A stretch of DNA of 5,305 nucleotides, taken from positions 1 through 5,305 of the forward strand of contig URQL01000129.1 in NCBI GenBank assembly GCA_900550005.1. The letters are read 5' to 3'. The first letter of the stretch is position 1. The number at the start of each line of letters is the position of its first letter. The notes under the pieces were generated by a model that saw only the letters and a program-made list of their open reading frames with translations, was not told the DNA's origin and made no database searches. The DNA is from an uncultured Erysipelotrichaceae bacterium. GTDB taxonomy: Bacteria; Bacillota_I; Bacilli_A; Erysipelotrichales; Coprobacillaceae. Position numbers and translations under genes: made by a program. Shown here in pieces: positions 4,222 to 5,305 of the stretch.

Positions 4222-5305
4222 ATGATAAAAGGGATAGCTGCATCTAGTGGTATCGCAATTGCTAAAGCATACAAACTAGTAATGCCAGACTTAACTGTTA
4301 CAAAAAAAACAATTGAAGATGTTGAAAAGGAAATTGCTCGTTATGAAGAAGCAATGGAAAAAACAGCAAAGGAATTAGAAATGATTAAAGAAGCTGCTTC
4401 TAAAAACTTATCAGCTGAAGAAGCTGCTGTATTCGATGCACACGCATTAGTACTTAGTGATCCAGAAATGAAGACACAAGTAGAAGATAAAATCAAAAAT
4501 GAAAAAATCAATGCGGATGCTGCATTAGAAGACGTAGCAAATATGTTTATTGGAATGTTCGAATCAATGGAAGATGAATATTTCAAAGAAAGAGCTTCTG
4601 ATATCAAAGACGTATCTCGTCGTTTATTAGCTAGCTTACTTGGTAAAGCATTACCTAACCCAGCTTTAATCGATGAAGAAGTTGTAATCATCGCTGATGA
4701 CTTAACTCCTTCAGATACAGCACAATTAAACAAAAATTTAGTAAGAGGATTTGCAACAAATATTGGAGGAAGAACTTCTCACTCAGCAATCATGGCTAGA
4801 AGCTTAGAAATTCCTGCAGTTGTTGCTTGTAAAACAATTACTGAAGAAGTAAATGATGGAGATATGATTATCTTAGATGGTAGCGAAGGTATCGTTATTA
4901 TCAATCCTAGTGATGAAGAAATTGCAACTTACAAAGTAAAACGTGATGAATTCATTGCTTACAGAGAAGAATTAAAAAAATTAAAAGATGAAAAAACAGT
5001 TTCAACTGATGGACATCATGTTGAATTAGTAGCAAACATCGGTTCACCAAAAGACATCCAAGGTGTTTTAGAAAATGGTGCTGAAGGTGTTGGTTTATAC
5101 AGAACTGAATTCTTATACATGGAATCTGCTGAATTACCAACTGAAGATGAACAATATGAAGCATATAAAGCTGTTCTTGAAGGGGTTAACGGTCCAGTAG
5201 TAGTAAGAACATTAGACATCGGTGGAGATAAGGAAATCGCTGCTATTGACTTACCAAAAGAAATGAACCCATTCTTAGGTGTTCGTGCAATTCGTTTATG
5301 TTTCC
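4222..5305 (+). CDS. ptsI: PTS enzyme I (phosphoenolpyruvate-protein phosphotransferase), N-terminal part
   Basis: The first 361 codons of a protein usually about 570 residues long; the C-terminal part is cut by the window edge. Enzyme I takes phosphate from phosphoenolpyruvate onto its own histidine and passes it to HPr, powering all PTS sugar uptake in the cytoplasm. The protein opens with KGIAASSGIAIAKAY. The helical HPr-binding domain follows (about residues 25-145). The phosphohistidine domain contains GGRTSHSAIMARSLEIPAV, in which H187 is the phosphorylated residue. After a linker the PEP-binding barrel begins (from about 260), with GLYRTEFLYM (R294) and VVVRTLDIGGDK (R329), both PEP-contacting arginines in the family. 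The ATG at 4222 follows GGAGGTG with an 8-nt gap. Codons such as ATC and AAC appear more often here than in metA, which would fit high expression. ptsH, normally directly upstream, is absent: the next gene is nagB, facing away. Confidence 0.96.
   Translation, partial: MIKGIAASSGIAIAKAYKLVMPDLTVTKKTIEDVEKEIARYEEAMEKTAKELEMIKEAASKNLSAEEAAVFDAHALVLSDPEMKTQVEDKIKNEKINADAALEDVANMFIGMFESMEDEYFKERASDIKDVSRRLLASLLGKALPNPALIDEEVVIIADDLTPSDTAQLNKNLVRGFATNIGGRTSHSAIMARSLEIPAVVACKTITEEVNDGDMIILDGSEGIVIINPSDEEIATYKVKRDEFIAYREELKKLKDEKTVSTDGHHVELVANIGSPKDIQGVLENGAEGVGLYRTEFLYMESAELPTEDEQYEAYKAVLEGVNGPVVVRTLDIGGDKEIAAIDLPKEMNPFLGVRAIRLCF

Noticed and set aside
4341..4733. A 130-codon open frame on the minus strand opposite ptsI
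   Set aside because: It lies wholly antisense to a well-conserved enzyme I reading frame, is rich in Ser/Ala/Ile as expected from reversed GAA/GCT/GAT codons, and resembles no protein family I know.
4952..5219. Two overlapping short minus-strand frames opposite ptsI
   Set aside because: They are shadows of the ptsI coding sequence, with leucine/histidine-rich composition and no convincing function.

Overview
This is a 5.3 kb stretch of ordinary chromosome from an AT-rich, low-GC Gram-positive bacterium (Bacillota/Firmicutes). The evidence is the strong AGGAGG-type ribosome binding sites, A/T-ending codons with heavy use of TTA for leucine, sigma-A-like promoters (often with an extended TGn -10), compact U-tailed terminators and a CcpA-type catabolite element. 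A PepV dipeptidase, a MetA of the acetyl-CoA type and a short-form NagB fit the Bacilli/Erysipelotrichia side of the phylum, but the genus cannot be fixed from this sequence alone. No mobile element, CRISPR array, phage gene or defence gene was seen.

Layout. Positions 1-541 hold the 5' part of tex on the minus strand. It is divergent from pepV (664-2034, plus), and both promoters lie in the 122-bp gap. Two hairpins (2038-2098) end pepV and, from the other side, a tRNA-Leu(GAG) gene on the minus strand (2113-2199). The tRNA gene is divergent from metA (2326-3261, plus), and their promoters have identical -35 hexamers (TTGCAT) in mirror image. metA converges on nagB (3291-4019, minus) across one bidirectional terminator that overlaps the metA stop codon. 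nagB is divergent from ptsI (4222 to the window edge, plus). Their 202-bp gap holds promoters for both and a good cre site just upstream of the ptsI promoter. Every gene here looks like its own transcription unit; there is no multi-gene operon.

Function. The genes are housekeeping or central metabolism: transcription accessory protein Tex, intracellular dipeptide hydrolysis (PepV), a leucine tRNA, the first committed step of methionine synthesis (MetA), entry of glucosamine-6-phosphate into glycolysis (NagB), and the general phosphotransferase PtsI (enzyme I) that energises PTS sugar uptake. nagB and ptsI are linked by amino-sugar/PTS metabolism and may share CcpA control. Points worth a second look are regulatory and modest: ptsI without ptsH directly upstream, the cre site, inverted repeats over the nagB, pepV and metA promoters, the lack of room for a riboswitch before metA, and the residue at position 111 of MetA that predicts acetyl-CoA use. 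I do not see an undescribed biological system here.
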